Of a stretch of DNA of 64,000 bases, positions 44,403-53,129 are shown piece after piece. The notes under the pieces were generated by a model, which was not told the DNA's origin, searched no databases, and saw only the letters and a list, made by a program, of their open reading frames with translations. Each line of letters opens with the position of its first letter. Positions within the stretch are counted from its first letter, which is position 1. This DNA comes from Rahnella sp. AA (GTDB lineage Bacteria > Pseudomonadota > Gammaproteobacteria > Enterobacterales > Enterobacteriaceae), in contig NZ_PITQ01000002.1 of the NCBI RefSeq assembly GCF_002834385.1, positions 186,001-250,000 of the forward strand, read 5' to 3'. Made by a program: the position numbers and the translations under genes.

Positions 44403-45599
44403 ATGGAACAGGCATTCAACCGCCAGCGAATCAATATGATTTCCTGGCTGAGCTATTTCTTCACCGGCGCGCTGGTTTCAACGCTGGGTATCGTGATCGG
44501 CCCCGTGTCACAGGCATTTGGCAAAGACCCCGCATTTATCGGGCAGATGTTTACGCTGATGAACATCGGCCTGTTCCTGCCGATCATGATAAGCGGCGTG
44601 CTGATGCGCAAATTCAATCTGGGTAAGCAGCTGATTACTGGCTCAACGGTGTCAGTGCTAACCTGCATCGCGCTGTTCCTGATGCCGACTATCACAATGT
44701 TCGGCATCGGCGTTTTCCTGATTGGCGCGGCGTCCGGCATCATGATGTCCATCGGCAGCTATCTGGTGGTGCGCATTAACGAAGATCCGAAAAAACGCTC
44801 GGCGAATTTGATTCTTACCGATTTCTTCTTTGCACTGGCGGGCGTGATTCTGTCCCTGCTGCTGGGGTATTTATTCCAGCACGGCGCAAGCTGGCTGGCG
44901 ATGTACGGCGTCATGGCGGTGCTAAGCCTGATGATGATCGTGCTGTGCGTCGGGCAGAAATTCCCGTCTATTCCACAGGCCACTGAGAAAAAATCATCCA
45001 CCAGTCCGCAGCACGACCGCTGGGGCTTTTCGGTGTGGGTGTTGTGCTTCGCGCTGTTTGCTTTCCTGCTGGCAGAACCGGTGTTCACCATGTGGCTGCC
45101 AAGCTGGCTGAAAGAGCATTTCGGGATGGCGGCTGACCGCGCGGCGTTCTACATCACAACCTACTGGACGGTGAAATCCATCGGCCTGTTTGTGAACCAA
45201 TTCACCGTTCGCTTCGTGAAACTGCGCACCTATTTGCTGGTTTCAGCGGGCGTCGGCCTTGTGAGTCTGGCCGTGGCGGCCAACAGCGGGAATCCGATGC
45301 TTATCCTGATTTGCGCCGGTCTGTTTGGCTTCTGCAACTCCGGCCTGTTCTCCGGCATCATGAGCTACGGCAGTTTGCAGGTCAGAAACTCTCCGCCAAC
45401 GCTGACGTCTGCCCTGCTGACTATCGGCACTATCGGGACGCTGATTTTCTCCACGCTGTCGTCGCTGGTGTACAGTCAGTACGGGTTATTCTGGGCGCTG
45501 AATACCGCGACCATCGCCTATGTCTTCCTGCTGGCGGCGCTGATTTTTGCCTCAGTCAACAGCAAAGCCGAAGCGCTGGAGCAGCAACCGGCGCACTGA
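44403..45599 (+). CDS. TsgA-like MFS transporter, paralogue 2
   Basis: 398 residues, 12 predicted membrane segments. It begins MEQAFNRQRINMISWLSYFFTGALVSTLGIVIGPVSQAF and follows paralogue 1 almost throughout, differing most in the central loop (residues about 195-205) and the C-terminus. Co-transcribed with the phosphorylase gene. Transport of the phosphorylase substrate is inferred from the operon, not from known family substrates. The plus-strand side of the hairpin at 45616-45658 may end transcription. Confidence 0.8.
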   Translation: MEQAFNRQRINMISWLSYFFTGALVSTLGIVIGPVSQAFGKDPAFIGQMFTLMNIGLFLPIMISGVLMRKFNLGKQLITGSTVSVLTCIALFLMPTITMFGIGVFLIGAASGIMMSIGSYLVVRINEDPKKRSANLILTDFFFALAGVILSLLLGYLFQHGASWLAMYGVMAVLSLMMIVLCVGQKFPSIPQATEKKSSTSPQHDRWGFSVWVLCFALFAFLLAEPVFTMWLPSWLKEHFGMAADRAAFYITTYWTVKSIGLFVNQFTVRFVKLRTYLLVSAGVGLVSLAVAANSGNPMLILICAGLFGFCNSGLFSGIMSYGSLQVRNSPPTLTSALLTIGTIGTLIFSTLSSLVYSQYGLFWALNTATIAYVFLLAALIFASVNSKAEALEQQPAH

Positions 45600-45615
45600 T
45601 TTACTTAAGTACTGT

Positions 45616-45658
45616 GCATAAAAAAGGGAAGACTCTGCGGAGCCTTCCCTATTCTTAT
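45616..45658 (-). terminator. Terminator of the CPBP gene, direct-repeat copy 1
   Basis: GGGAAGACTC-TGCG-GAGCCTTCCC hairpin with a TTTTTT tail on the minus strand. All 43 bases from 45616 to 45658 recur exactly at 46420-46462. Confidence 0.85.
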
Positions 45659-45674
45659 ATTGTGCTCTGGAAAT

Positions 45675-46334
45675 CTAGAGGAACAACATAGTTCCTAGCG
45701 AAATACTGTTAAGTAACATATGCAGAATGACTGGGAGCATTAAGCCGCCACTTTTGATCCGTGCATAAGCCAGCAATACGGCAATCATAAAAAGACTCAC
45801 GAACGTTACGGGGTCTGAATACTGCCAGTGAATCATGGTAAAAAATGCAGCACTAATAACAATACCGGCGCTGGCGACTTTGCCGCCCCACAAGAGAAAT
45901 GCTTGCAGGAAAAAACCGCGAAAAACAATTTCTTCTCCAATCGGAGCAATCACCAGCAGAGTCAAAATTAGGGTCATATCTGCTGTGCTGGAAAACTTCA
46001 GATAATCCGCCACCCAGGGTTCCTGAGTTGCGAAGAACTGCGAAACGCAAATCAGCCCCAGTGTCGCAAGAACAAAATGTATGAACATACTGCGGCTCGG
46101 TGAACCCAGATTGACATCAAGCCCGTGACGGCGGTAACGCATCAGCAAATACCCCATCAGCAACGCCTCGCTTAAATGGAATATCACCAGGTCATAGCCC
46201 GTTTCAGTGAGCATTTTCGCCCAAGGAAACAACGCAATGGCAAATGAAATCATGTACCACAGAAAAAACATTCCCAGGCAAAGTAGCGAATTGCCCAATT
46301 TAGTTTGTGACTCGTCCATCAGTAGAGATTCCAT
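45675..46334 (-). CDS. CPBP-family intramembrane metalloprotease
   Basis: 219 residues with about six to eight membrane segments. Abi/CPBP motifs are complete: EEIVFRG with E134, E135 and R139; FFTMIHW with H169; and HMLLN with H205 and N209. In bacteria such proteins act in bacteriocin immunity, stress or prenyl-type processing; the substrate here is unknown. The start could also be the ATG at 46319 (M6), since the upstream one has no clear ribosome site. AT-richer than its neighbours and enclosed by identical 43-base terminators. Confidence 0.85.
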   Translation of the reverse strand: MESLLMDESQTKLGNSLLCLGMFFLWYMISFAIALFPWAKMLTETGYDLVIFHLSEALLMGYLLMRYRRHGLDVNLGSPSRSMFIHFVLATLGLICVSQFFATQEPWVADYLKFSSTADMTLILTLLVIAPIGEEIVFRGFFLQAFLLWGGKVASAGIVISAAFFTMIHWQYSDPVTFVSLFMIAVLLAYARIKSGGLMLPVILHMLLNSISLGTMLFL

Positions 46335-46419
46335 ATAATAAATAAGGATATTTTGGCCGAGATTCTATCCGAGTCACTGTATTAACGGCACGTTTTTCTA
46401 CCTGAAACCCTAAAAATAA

Positions 46420-46462
46420 GCATAAAAAAGGGAAGACTCTGCGGAGCCTTCCCTATTCTTAT
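46420..46462 (-). terminator. Terminator of the DeoR-like gene, direct-repeat copy 2
   Basis: Same 43 bases as 45616-45658, 14 bases after the stop of the DeoR-like gene on the minus strand, with the TTTTTT tail in the right direction. Confidence 0.85.
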
Positions 46463-46475
46463 TTCACTGCCGTGA

Positions 46476-46709
46476 TTAAAGCTGCGGGCAGCGCTGCAAA
46501 CTGTTGAGCCAGGATGTTTCAGGCTGAGCAACCAGACGACGGGCGCGGCCGTGACGACGCAGAATCAACCCTTTATCCTGCATTTCACTCAGGTCACGAC
46601 GAATGGTTTCAAGACTCACATCCAGCGATTGTGCCAGTTCGCTAACCTGTAACACTTCATGCTGTTCAACCAGCTGAAGGATGGCCTGATGGCGATTTTT
46701 TTTAAGCAC
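46476..46709 (-). CDS. Stand-alone DeoR-type HTH protein
   Basis: Only 77 residues. The winged-helix domain is complete: MLKKNRHQAILQLVEQHEVLQVSELAQSLDVSLETIRRDLSEMQDKGLILRRHGRARRL. The sugar-phosphate sensor domain of full DeoR proteins (about 170 more residues) is absent, and no remnant is seen downstream, where a terminator follows within 14 bases. It is therefore either a small dedicated regulator or an old truncation. A perfect CRP palindrome lies 28 bases before the start. Confidence 0.8.
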   Translation of the reverse strand: MLKKNRHQAILQLVEQHEVLQVSELAQSLDVSLETIRRDLSEMQDKGLILRRHGRARRLVAQPETSWLNSLQRCPQL

Positions 46710-46736
46710 GGGTTATTCCTGTTTAAATGACAGTTA

Positions 46737-46752
46737 TGTGATGATCATCACA
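46737..46752. promoter_or_regulatory. CRP-type palindrome before the DeoR-like gene
   Basis: TGTGATGATCATCACA is a perfect 16-base palindrome with both CRP half-sites. It could repress or activate depending on the promoter, which is not clear. Confidence 0.65.
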
Positions 46753-46954
46753 AATAACGGAAACCATGATACCTGCGTTACATTGTTAATTTTGGGATCG
46801 ATCTCAATTTTTCAGGAATCCCCACGAAGTTTTTACGCCTTCGGCAATTTTTGGTTCACCGCATTTCTCTGTCATACTATGCCCATGCTCCAATTCCCCG
46901 CCCGGTTCCGGTGAAAACACCCGTTCCGCCGGGATGAACCTCAAAGGAATTTTC

Positions 46955-48196
46955 ATGGAATTCAATACTGCCGGTCTGATCTCGCTGGAAGAAGCGCTGG
47001 AAAAAATGCGCGCCTATGTCCCGTCCAAAACAGCGAAAGATGCAGAATATCTCCCGCTTGCCGCCGCCGCAGGCCGCATTACCGCCACGCCGGTGAAATC
47101 CCCGGTTTTCGTCCCACCTTTTGATAATTCAGCGATGGACGGTTACGCCGTGCGCTGCGCCGATTTGCACACGGACGCCGTTCTGCCTGTGGCAGGTAAA
47201 GCCTTTGCCGGTGCGCCTTTCCACGGTGAATGGCCTGCCGGAGCCTGTATCCGCATCATGACCGGCGCACCGGTTCCGCAAGGTGCCGACGCGGTGATCA
47301 TGCAGGAACAGGCCGAAGTCTCAGAAGCTGGCGTGCACTTCACCGCCGGAGTGAAAAAAGGCCAGAATATCCGTCTGACCGGCGACGACATCAAACAAGG
47401 CGACAGCGTGCTGCCTGCCGGTGTGCGCCTCGGCGCAGCAGAATTACCGCTGCTGGCCTCTCTGGGTGTGACGGAAGTTAACGTCTGGAAAGCGCTCAAA
47501 GTCGCGGTATTTTCGACCGGAGATGAACTGCAACCCGTCGGCACGCCGTTAGAGGAAGGCCAGATTTACGACACCAACCGTTTCGCCGTACGCCTGATGC
47601 TCGAGCAACTCGGCTGCACGGTGCTGGATTTAGGGATTATCCGCGATAACCCGCAGGCGCTGCGCAAAGCCTTTGAAGAAGCCAATGCGTTTGCCGACCT
47701 GGTGATTTCCAGCGGTGGCGTTTCCGTTGGCGAAGCTGATTACACCAAGCAAATGCTCGATGAACTGGGTGAGATTGGTTTCTGGAAACTGGCGATGAAA
47801 CCGGGCAAACCGTTCGCCTTCGGCAAATTGCAGGGCAGCTGGTTCTGCGGCCTGCCGGGTAATCCGGTTTCTGCTGCACTGACGTTTTATCAGCTGGTAC
47901 AGCCATTTATTGCACAACTTTCCGGCCACACCGCCTGGCAGTTTCCGCCGCGTCTGAAAGCGAAAGCTGTGACGCCGCTGAAGAAATCCGCCGGGCGCCT
48001 CGATTTCCAGCGCGGTATTTTCAGCACGAACGCCGAAGGCCAGCTTGAAGTGCGCACCACCGGCCATCAGGGCTCGCACGTTTTCAGTTCGTTCAGCCTG
48101 GCAAACTGCTTTGTGGTGCTCGAACGCGAGCGCGAAAACGTCGCAGCAGGTGAAATCGTGGAAATCGAACCTTTCAACGCCCTGCTTCGGAGCTGA
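46955..48196 (+). CDS. moeA: Molybdopterin molybdenumtransferase MoeA
   Basis: Inserts molybdenum into adenylated molybdopterin, completing Moco. 413 residues from ATG 46955 behind AAAGGAA; an ATG at 46934 is in frame but poorly supported. Motifs: [51 protein letters not shown] and GLPGNPVSA. The E. coli order moeA-moeB is kept, but iaaA, normally adjacent and divergent, is 6 kb away because of the insert. Confidence 0.96.
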   Translation: MEFNTAGLISLEEALEKMRAYVPSKTAKDAEYLPLAAAAGRITATPVKSPVFVPPFDNSAMDGYAVRCADLHTDAVLPVAGKAFAGAPFHGEWPAGACIRIMTGAPVPQGADAVIMQEQAEVSEAGVHFTAGVKKGQNIRLTGDDIKQGDSVLPAGVRLGAAELPLLASLGVTEVNVWKALKVAVFSTGDELQPVGTPLEEGQIYDTNRFAVRLMLEQLGCTVLDLGIIRDNPQALRKAFEEANAFADLVISSGGVSVGEADYTKQMLDELGEIGFWKLAMKPGKPFAFGKLQGSWFCGLPGNPVSAALTFYQLVQPFIAQLSGHTAWQFPPRLKAKAVTPLKKSAGRLDFQRGIFSTNAEGQLEVRTTGHQGSHVFSSFSLANCFVVLERERENVAAGEIVEIEPFNALLRS

Positions 48197-48198
48197 TC

Positions 48199-48960
48199 AT
48201 GGCGACGCTGCCGGAACTGACGGACGCCGAAACCCTGCGTTATAACCGCCAGATCGTGCTGAAAGGGTTTGATTTTGATGCGCAGGAAAAGCTGAAAGCC
48301 AGCCACGCGCTGATTGTCGGTCTGGGCGGTCTGGGCTGTGCGGCGGGGCAATATCTGGCAGCCGCCGGAACAGGCACGCTGACATTGCTGGATTTCGACA
48401 CCGTTTCGCTGTCCAATTTACAGCGCCAGACGCTGCATACCGACGCCAGAATCGGCATGTCAAAAGTGGGATCCGCCGCGCTGGCGCTGGCGGCAATTAA
48501 CCCTCACATTCAGCTGAATCAGGTTGATGCACTGGCCGATGACCAAATGCTGCGCGAACTGATTGCCGCCTGCGACGTCGTCGTCGATTGCACCGACAAC
48601 GTCACGACCCGGAATCAGCTCAATCAGCAATGTTTTACGCAGAAAAAACCGCTGGTGTCCGGTGCTGCCATCCGCATGGAAGGCCAGCTCAGCGTGTTTA
48701 CGTGGCAGCCCGGCGAGCCGTGCTATCGCTGTCTGAGCCGCCTGTTTGGCGAAAACGCACTGACCTGTGTCGAAGCCGGTGTGATGTCACCGCTGGTCGG
48801 CACCATCGGCAGCTTACAGGCGATGGAAACCATCAAGCTGCTGACCCGCTTTGGCGAAACGCCACGCGGAAAACTGCTGATGTACGACGCCATGACGCTG
48901 CAATTTCGCCAGATGAACCTGATGAAAGACCCGGATTGCGAGGTTTGCGGGGGTTGCTGA
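48199..48960 (+). CDS. moeB: Molybdopterin-synthase adenylyltransferase MoeB
   Basis: Adenylates the C-terminus of MoaD. E1-like fold with nucleotide motif GLGGLGCAAGQYLAAAG, substrate residues DFDTVSLSNLQRQTLH and DCTDNVTTRNQLN. Structural zinc pairs are CYRC and CEVC near the end. 253 residues. Two bases separate it from moeA. Ends at a T-rich hairpin terminator. Confidence 0.96.
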   Translation: MATLPELTDAETLRYNRQIVLKGFDFDAQEKLKASHALIVGLGGLGCAAGQYLAAAGTGTLTLLDFDTVSLSNLQRQTLHTDARIGMSKVGSAALALAAINPHIQLNQVDALADDQMLRELIAACDVVVDCTDNVTTRNQLNQQCFTQKKPLVSGAAIRMEGQLSVFTWQPGEPCYRCLSRLFGENALTCVEAGVMSPLVGTIGSLQAMETIKLLTRFGETPRGKLLMYDAMTLQFRQMNLMKDPDCEVCGGC

Positions 48961-48978
48961 TTCTCAGATTTAAGACAC

Positions 48979-49008
48979 AAAAAAACCGCCGGATAATGAC
49001 GGTTTTTT
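48979..49008 (+). terminator. Terminator of moeAB
   Basis: AAAAACCG and CGGTTTTTT pair around a 10-base loop, just past the moeB stop. The A and T runs suggest it works both ways. Confidence 0.75.
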
Positions 49009-49017
49009 AATAATACC

Positions 49018-49146
49018 AACCTCTAAATCATTCGGGTTGCATCAAGGCGGCAACTGAGTGAATCCCCGGGAGCATACATCAGTATGTGACCGGGGTTCGC
49101 GAAGACAGCCAACGCAGCAGAGGCAGCTTGAAGGATGACGAGGTTT
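49018..49146 (+). repeat. ERIC element, copy 3
   Basis: About 129 bases. Its centre, GTGAATCCCCGGGAGCATAC followed by ATCAGTATGTGACCGGGG, matches the ERIC consensus closely. Inverted ends: AACCTCTAAATCATTCGGG and CTTGAAGGATGACGAGGTTT. Its right end runs into the ybiT stop codon. Confidence 0.9.
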
Positions 49147-50737
49147 AGTTGATGCCCTGACTACGCAGGTAATCTTCGTAGTTACCGGAGAAGTCGATGA
49201 CACGGGTCGGTGTCATTTCCAGAATACGCGTCGCCAGCGAGCTGACGAATTCACGGTCGTGGGAAACGAAGATCAGCGTGCCTTCGTACATTTCCAGCGC
49301 CATGTTCAGTGACTCGATAGATTCCATATCCAGGTGGTTGGTTGGTTCATCCATGATCAGGATGTTAGGACGCTGCATCATCAGTTTCCCGAATAACATA
49401 CGACCTTTCTCACCACCGGAAAGCACTTTCACTTTCTTCTTAATGTCGTCCTGACCGAACAGCAGACGCCCGAGAACACCGCGCACAGCCTGCTCGTCGT
49501 CTTTCTCGGATTTCCACTGACTCATCCAGTCGAAAACGTTCAGGGTATCGTCGAATTCATATTCGTGATCCTGCGCGTAGTAACCGATTTTTGAGTTTTC
49601 AGACCATTTAACTGAACCGCTTTCCGGCTCGTGCTCGCCGACCAGCGTTTTCAACAGGGTCGATTTACCGATACCGTTGGCGCCCAAAATCGCGACTTTC
49701 TCGCCGACTTCCAGCATCAGGCCCAGGTTTTTAAACAGCGGACCGTTGTCGAAACCTTTGGTGATTTTCTCCACTTCCAGCGCATTACGGAACAATTTCT
49801 TGTCCTGCTCAAAACGCATGTAAGGGTTCTGGCGGCTGGACGCTTTGATTTCGTCGAGCTGAATTTTATCAATCTGACGGGCACGGGAAGTCGCCTGTTT
49901 AGATTTGGAGGCGTTGGCGCTGAAGCGGCTGACGAAGGATTGCAGCTCGGCAATTTGCGCTTTTTTCTTGGCGTTATTAGCACTCAGAAGTTCACGAGCC
50001 TGCGTTGCCGCCGTCATGTATTCGTCGTAGTTACCCGGATAAACGCGCAGTTCGCCGTAGTCCAGATCCGCCATGTGCGTACACACCATGTTCAGGAAGT
50101 GACGGTCATGCGAAATGATGATCATGGTGCTGTTACGCTCGTTCAGCACCTGCTCCAGCCAGCGAATGGTATCGATGTCCAGGTTGTTCGTCGGTTCGTC
50201 GAGCAGCAGAATTTCCGGGTCAGAGAACAGCGCCTGAGCCAGCAATACGCGCAGTTTAAAGCCCGGTGCGATTTCGCTCATCGGGCCGTAATGTTGCTCA
50301 ACAGGAATGCCAACGCCCAGCAGCAGTTCACCGGCGCGGGATTCGGCGCTGTAGCCGTCCATCTCGCCGTAAGCGACTTCCAGATCAGCCACTTTGTAGC
50401 CGTCTTCTTCGCTCATTTCTGCCATTGCATAAATGCGGTCGCGCTCTTCCTTCACTTCCCACAATTCGGTGTGGCCCATGATCACGGTGTCCAGCACGCT
50501 GAACTGTTCGAATGCGAACTGATCCTGGCGCAGTTTACCCAGACGCTCGTTCGGGTCGAGAACCACGTTGCCGCCGGATGGCACTAAATCGCCACCGAGG
50601 ATTTTCATGAAAGTGGATTTACCACAACCGTTCGCGCCAATCAGGCCATAGCGGTTACCGCCGCCAAATTTGACGTTAATGTTTTCAAATAACGGCTTGC
50701 TGCCGAATTGCATGGTGATGTTGTAAGTACTTAGCAC
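49145..50737 (-). CDS. ybiT: ABC-F family ATPase YbiT
   Basis: Soluble double ATPase of the ABC-F family, which acts on ribosomes. 530 residues, the YbiT length. Walker A motifs GANGCGKST and GANGIGKST, the linker (P-site tRNA interaction motif) region around residues 240-300 rich in K/R/Q, and two [11 protein letters not shown] / [11 protein letters not shown] motifs are present. The second signature is [10 protein letters not shown], while the first is degenerate ([16 protein letters not shown]), as is usual for YbiT. The stop codon TAA lies in the end of an ERIC element. Confidence 0.93.
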   Translation of the reverse strand: MLSTYNITMQFGSKPLFENINVKFGGGNRYGLIGANGCGKSTFMKILGGDLVPSGGNVVLDPNERLGKLRQDQFAFEQFSVLDTVIMGHTELWEVKEERDRIYAMAEMSEEDGYKVADLEVAYGEMDGYSAESRAGELLLGVGIPVEQHYGPMSEIAPGFKLRVLLAQALFSDPEILLLDEPTNNLDIDTIRWLEQVLNERNSTMIIISHDRHFLNMVCTHMADLDYGELRVYPGNYDEYMTAATQARELLSANNAKKKAQIAELQSFVSRFSANASKSKQATSRARQIDKIQLDEIKASSRQNPYMRFEQDKKLFRNALEVEKITKGFDNGPLFKNLGLMLEVGEKVAILGANGIGKSTLLKTLVGEHEPESGSVKWSENSKIGYYAQDHEYEFDDTLNVFDWMSQWKSEKDDEQAVRGVLGRLLFGQDDIKKKVKVLSGGEKGRMLFGKLMMQRPNILIMDEPTNHLDMESIESLNMALEMYEGTLIFVSHDREFVSSLATRILEMTPTRVIDFSGNYEDYLRSQGIN

Positions 50738-50878
50738 AACGCTCGCTCTTCATTGGGAAATGTGATTTGGCGCGCATTATGCCACAACGGCGCGATGGGA
50801 TCGCCTGTAGTTGTGTTCATTTTTCACTCAATAGCTAAAAAAGTGTGTCATGCGAAGGATTATCAGAGGGTCAGAAAT

Positions 50879-50906
50879 GCAAAAAACCCGGCATCAGCCG
50901 GGTTTT
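50879..50906 (-). terminator. Terminator of tsx
   Basis: AAAACCCGGC and GCCGGGTTTT form a 10-bp stem with a 4-base loop, followed by TTTTTT on the minus strand. 20 bases after the tsx stop. Confidence 0.92.
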
Positions 50907-50925
50907 CTCTGGTTAACAACTGAAA

Positions 50926-51813
50926 TCAGAAGTTGTAACCGATCACGCCGTAGTAACCCCAGCCGGTAGATTTCACATCGAAATTACCGTTACCGAAGTT
51001 CAGCTCAGCGCCGTCAGCCCACTGGCCGCCGTTGTGGAAGTAACGCGCCACGAACGAGTAATGCCAGTGCGTGTAGTTCAATGAAAGGATGTGGCTGGAC
51101 GCGATAGAGTTGTTTGAACGCGCTTTATTGCCGTTCAGGTCACGGAAATCGTCATCGCCCAGTGAGGAGCCCCAGTCAAAGTTGGTGAACCCGATGTAGC
51201 TCAGGTTACCGCCCCACAGTTGCGTCAGAGGAACGAAGTATTTCACTTTGAAACGGTAGCCGTCCCAGCTGTTTTCGTTCGCCGCACCGTAGTTTTCCCA
51301 CTGGTATTTCGCATACACGTTCAGGGACAGGCTCATCGGCAGATGAGTATCAATATCGGTCCCCAGACCCATATACCAGGTGTTCTGACGGTTATCGCTG
51401 TCCGGGCCCATATCGTAGATATAGTTGTTCGCGAAGTACCATTCTTTGAACGGGCCAAAGCTCAGGTCAGTGCCGGTCAGCTTATCGATAGAGAAGCGTG
51501 GTTCGATTTCCATAAACAGCGGAGAACCGTTCTTATCCCAGATACCGGTGTCGTTGCCGTTACCTGCGCCGAAGGTTTTAGGGATATCGATATAGCCGTA
51601 GAAATCAAACCAGTCTTTGTGCGCAAACGCTTCATATTCAAGGTAAACGTCGTTACGCAGCGTTGGTCCGAAACGGGTGTCGGCGCTCCCTACAACGTTG
51701 ACACTCTGGTGCCACCAGTCAGAAACAAATTCGCCCTTGCTATCATCAGCGAGCACGGTCGCGCTGTAGGACAAAGCCATCAAAGCGCCTGCTGCAATAA
51801 TTTTATTTTTCAT
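50926..51813 (-). CDS. tsx: Tsx, nucleoside-specific outer-membrane channel
   Basis: Beta-barrel porin for nucleosides and deoxynucleosides. 295 residues from ATG 51813 ([24 protein letters not shown] signal peptide); the longer frame to 51918 is rejected. [65 protein letters not shown] and the closing GYNF with terminal F are diagnostic. A perfect CRP palindrome is about 210 bases upstream, in the divergent gap with the Xre gene. It supplies the outer-membrane step for cdd and the purine locus. Confidence 0.96.
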   Translation of the reverse strand: MKNKIIAAGALMALSYSATVLADDSKGEFVSDWWHQSVNVVGSADTRFGPTLRNDVYLEYEAFAHKDWFDFYGYIDIPKTFGAGNGNDTGIWDKNGSPLFMEIEPRFSIDKLTGTDLSFGPFKEWYFANNYIYDMGPDSDNRQNTWYMGLGTDIDTHLPMSLSLNVYAKYQWENYGAANENSWDGYRFKVKYFVPLTQLWGGNLSYIGFTNFDWGSSLGDDDFRDLNGNKARSNNSIASSHILSLNYTHWHYSFVARYFHNGGQWADGAELNFGNGNFDVKSTGWGYYGVIGYNF

Positions 51814-52025
51814 ATTTTTACCAGAAGCGGGGGTGGGACAACGCCTTGCCACTTTCAGACGTTGCATAAAACAAACCCTAAAACTGTGATCCGCAACCGA
51901 TTGCTGCACATAGTGCAAAAAACCCGCAATTTCCAGTTACTTCCTACAAGAGTCGACTTTTCTTAGCTAATAAATAGATTTGGTCAAGGTTTGTCAATTT
52001 CTGTTTCATTCTGATACATCCTTAA

Positions 52026-52041
52026 TGTGACATTGATCACA
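52026..52041. promoter_or_regulatory. CRP site in the tsx upstream region
   Basis: TGTGACATTGATCACA has both perfect CRP half-sites. E. coli tsx is CRP-activated and CytR/DeoR-repressed; no clear CytR motif was assigned here. The rest of the 350-base gap holds only the Xre operator. Confidence 0.75.
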
Positions 52042-52111
52042 TTTATGTTTCACGGTGATTTCATTCATATGTCAGCACTGTAAAAGAAAAAATGGTTACA
52101 AAACCAACAAA

Positions 52112-52148
52112 CCGTTAATTGTCATGATATAGTAATGACAATTAACGG
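52112..52148. promoter_or_regulatory. Perfect palindromic operator of the Xre-RES operon
   Basis: CCGTTAATTGTCAT (52112-52125) and ATGACAATTAACGG (52135-52148) are exact inverted copies around 9 bases that include TATAGT, a likely -10. Binding by the Xre antitoxin would block the promoter. Confidence 0.8.
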
Positions 52149-52164
52149 TGTGGAGGCCAGGATT

Positions 52165-52626
52165 ATGAATTCAAAAACTACCGGGCTGTCTTCCAGACAA
52201 ATGAAAGAGCCTGTAACGCCGCTCTGGCAAACTGCGGGGCTTCCCGCAGGCAGCGGAATCAGTTTGCTAAATGCCATACAGAAAGGATTTCCGGTTGATA
52301 GTATCAACCGACTGAACACAGAGCTTGGGTGGCCGAAAATGGTTTTGCTGGAAATAATGGGAATTAACGAACGCAATTATGCGCGGCGTAAAGCGGGAAA
52401 CGGATTGCTGAAAAGCGATGAAAGCGAGCGCGTTGCTCGGCTGGTGCGCACCATCGATGCGGCGACGGATCTGTTTGAAGGCGATCGTATTGCGGCACTG
52501 GATTGGATAACCCGCCCGGCCCCTGCGCTGGCGGGTTCAAAGCCGCTGGAGCTTTTATCTTCCGAATCGGGAGCCGTTGAAGTGAACCGGCTGATTGGCC
52601 GTCTTCAGCACGGGGTTTTCAGTTGA
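52165..52626 (+). CDS. Xre/ParS-type antitoxin (DUF2384) of a RES toxin
   Basis: 153 residues from ATG 52165 with GGAGG eight bases upstream. An earlier ATG at 52135 falls in the operator and is rejected. N-terminal HTH-like segment GISLLNAIQKGFPVDSINRLNTELGWPKMVLLEIMGINERNYARRKAGNG, then the toxin-binding DUF2384 domain, with SERVARLVRTIDAATDLFEGDRIAALDWITRPAPALAGSKPLELLSSESGAVEVNRLIGRLQHG. Overlaps the toxin gene by four bases. Confidence 0.9.
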   Translation: MNSKTTGLSSRQMKEPVTPLWQTAGLPAGSGISLLNAIQKGFPVDSINRLNTELGWPKMVLLEIMGINERNYARRKAGNGLLKSDESERVARLVRTIDAATDLFEGDRIAALDWITRPAPALAGSKPLELLSSESGAVEVNRLIGRLQHGVFS

Positions 52627-53081
52627 AGCTGTTCCGCATTATTCAGACGCAGCATTTAGCCACAGCCTGGACGGGTGCCGGAGCCCAGATTTACGGCGGC
52701 CGCTGGAACCCGCCCGGCAGGCCAGTGGTTTATCTGACCACCAGCATTTCGCTGGCGATTCTGGAAATACTGGTGCATTTGCAAAACAGTATGCTGATGC
52801 ATTCGTACACACTGCTCAGTATTGAAGTGACGCAAGCGCAGCTCGATACTTTAGAAGTCGACGAACTGGCGGCTGACTGGCGCAGCCCTTCCCCGCCGGA
52901 CAGCACGCAGCGTCAGGGTGAAGCGTGGCTGGCAGACGGTGAATACGTCGGGCTGAGGGTTCCGTCAGTGATAGTCCCGACGGAATATAACGTGCTGCTC
53001 AATCCGCAGCATCCCGATTTCGCACAGTTGCTGGATTCCGTAGAACGCGAGCCCATGATGTTTGACCCGCGTCTGCAATAG
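52623..53081 (+). CDS. RES-domain toxin (NAD-depleting)
   Basis: 152 residues, starting with TTG at 52623, overlapping the antitoxin stop (TTGA). The name-giving residues are placed as R27 in GGRWNPPGRPVVYLTT, E48 in LAILEILVHL and S114 in RVPSVIVPTEYNVLLNP. Related RES toxins degrade cellular NAD. Y37 also fits the fold. The coupled order antitoxin-toxin and the palindromic operator mark a full type II module. Confidence 0.92.
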   Translation: MKLFRIIQTQHLATAWTGAGAQIYGGRWNPPGRPVVYLTTSISLAILEILVHLQNSMLMHSYTLLSIEVTQAQLDTLEVDELAADWRSPSPPDSTQRQGEAWLADGEYVGLRVPSVIVPTEYNVLLNPQHPDFAQLLDSVEREPMMFDPRLQ

Positions 53082-53129
53082 TGAGTTTGCCAGTAACAAG
53101 GCATGAGGCAAATCGCCGCACTCACGTTC

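Noticed and set aside
46800-46954. Moco-type riboswitch before moeA
   Set aside because: The leader is short and lacks the long conserved multi-stem layout of Moco RNA; that element normally precedes moaA.
49631-50587. 318-residue open frame antisense to ybiT
   Set aside because: Inside a confidently assigned ABC-F gene; no independent evidence.
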